Shown here: positions 5,648-5,930 of the stretch, piece by piece
Numbering within the stretch: position 1 is the first letter of the stretch
Layout: every line of letters begins with the position of its first letter
NCBI GenBank assembly: GCA_964428935.1
Contig: CAYSAG010000322.1
Span: forward strand, 1 to 5,930
Source of the DNA: JAADHY01 sp964428935
GTDB lineage: Bacteria; Planctomycetota; Planctomycetia; Planctomycetales; Planctomycetaceae
Direction of reading: 5' to 3'
Length of the DNA: 5,930 bases
Notes under the pieces: model-generated
Databases searched by the model: none
Told to the model about the DNA's origin: nothing
What the model saw: the letters and a program-made list of their open reading frames with translations, nothing else
Translations under genes and position numbers: made by a program

Positions 5648-5767
5648 GGGCGGTGTGGGGAGGCGTGCTGCGGGCGGTCGGGGCAGTTGAAAAAAAGGGA
5701 GTTCTGGCAGAGCCGTGGGTCCGTCCGTGGCGTCCGCGGGCTTGCCGGTGACAGACCTTCAGACAAC

Positions 5768-5771
5768 GGAG
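5768..5771 (+). promoter_or_regulatory. Shine-Dalgarno of the secreted-protein gene
   Basis: GGAG ends 9 nt before the ATG at 5781, a normal spacing. Together with the signal peptide that begins at this ATG, it fixes the start of the gene. Confidence 0.6.
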
Positions 5772-5780
5772 TGACTTTCC

Positions 5781-5930
5781 ATGCAAACGAAATTGTTCGG
5801 CCTGACTTTGGCAGCCACGTTGCTCGTGACGGGGGTCCGGTCGGTGCCGGCGGCTGACAAGCCGGCTCCGCCGAAGCAGTACCCGCACCTCGCCGCACCC
5901 CTGTACCCAGCTCCGGTTCAAACGGTGCCG
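5781..5930 (+). CDS. Secreted protein of unknown function, N-terminal part only
   Basis: Fifty codons are visible before the window ends. The first 25 residues form a classical Sec signal peptide: a basic start (MQTK), a hydrophobic core LFGLTLAATLLVTGV (5-19), and the small-residue end RSVPAA, with likely cleavage after A24 (V-P-A) or A25. The mature part begins Pro-, Ala- and Lys-rich and contains YPHLAAPLYPAP (residues 34-45). From memory, similar YPxLxAPLYP segments occur in secreted proteins of unknown function in planctomycetes; this is unverified. No catalytic motif is visible in the part present. The gene is divergent from parC across 861 bp and is probably regulated separately. Start supported by GGAG at 5768-5771. 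Confidence 0.8.
   Translation, partial: MQTKLFGLTLAATLLVTGVRSVPAADKPAPPKQYPHLAAPLYPAPVQTVP

Larger units (their letters stand above)
4920..5780. other. Long divergent intergenic region without a convincing gene
   Basis: These 861 bp separate the minus-strand parC from the plus-strand secreted-protein gene and should contain both promoters. Open frames run through it on both strands, but their products are Arg-, Pro- and Cys-rich, match no fold I recognise, and two of them overlap the starts of the flanking genes, so I treat it as non-coding. No tRNA, rRNA or known riboswitch pattern is visible. I could not identify a convincing -35/-10 pair. The AT-richer patches, the likeliest places for promoters, are near 5160-5180, 5418-5440 and 5474-5505. 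The inverted and direct repeats inside are listed separately. Confidence 0.6.

Noticed and set aside
5687..5715. Sigma-70 promoter with -35 TTGAAA before the secreted-protein gene
   Set aside because: At 17 bp downstream the sequence is GAGCCG, nothing like a -10 element.
5105..5857. 250-codon plus-strand open frame across the divergent spacer
   Set aside because: The product is rich in Arg, Cys and Gly with no recognisable domain, and it runs out of frame over the well-supported signal-peptide gene at 5781.

Overview
The window carries one complete, high-confidence operon-like pair, read on the minus strand. First comes a ParC/GyrA-family subunit (4919 to 2529), then a ParE/GyrB-family subunit (2280 to 361). 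Together they make a type IIA DNA topoisomerase that reads better as topoisomerase IV than as gyrase. At the right edge, on the plus strand, is the start of a secreted protein (from 5781), cut by the window end. Overall composition is roughly 60% G+C. G+C content, long spacers rich in inverted repeats, and a signal-peptide protein with a YPHLAAPLYP stretch together suggest a planctomycete, perhaps of the Gemmata group. That placement is an inference, not a proof.

Layout. Positions 1-360, downstream of parE, are non-coding and repeat-rich: a 7-bp hairpin, nine tandem heptanucleotides, and three tandem copies of a 20-nt inverted repeat. Positions 361-2280 are parE. Positions 2281-2528 form a 248-bp gap with several GC hairpins, one of which would have a GNRA tetraloop in the transcript. 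Positions 2529-4919 are parC. Positions 4920-5780 form an 861-bp divergent intergenic region without a convincing gene. It holds a perfect 16-bp palindrome just upstream of parC, a 13-bp-stem hairpin whose core looks like a diverged copy of the 112-192 repeat, a pair of direct repeats, an AT-rich dyad and a cluster of GC hairpins. Positions 5781-5930 are the secreted protein's N-terminus.

How the genes work together. ParC supplies the DNA-cleaving tyrosine (Y145) and the C-terminal pinwheel. ParE supplies ATP hydrolysis and the metal-binding TOPRIM acids. The expected heterotetramer decatenates daughter chromosomes and relaxes supercoils. The order is A subunit first, B subunit second, with a structured gap between them.

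Most notable points. The TOPRIM signature of ParE reads EGQSAGGSA where the family almost always has EGDSA or EGNSA. The GyrA-box-like SRGGKG lies in the last pinwheel blade, not the first. The tetranucleotide GATC is absent from the whole window, although about twenty would be expected from base composition. Isoleucine is mostly encoded by ATT although other pyrimidine-ending codons almost always end in C. No new multi-gene system was found.
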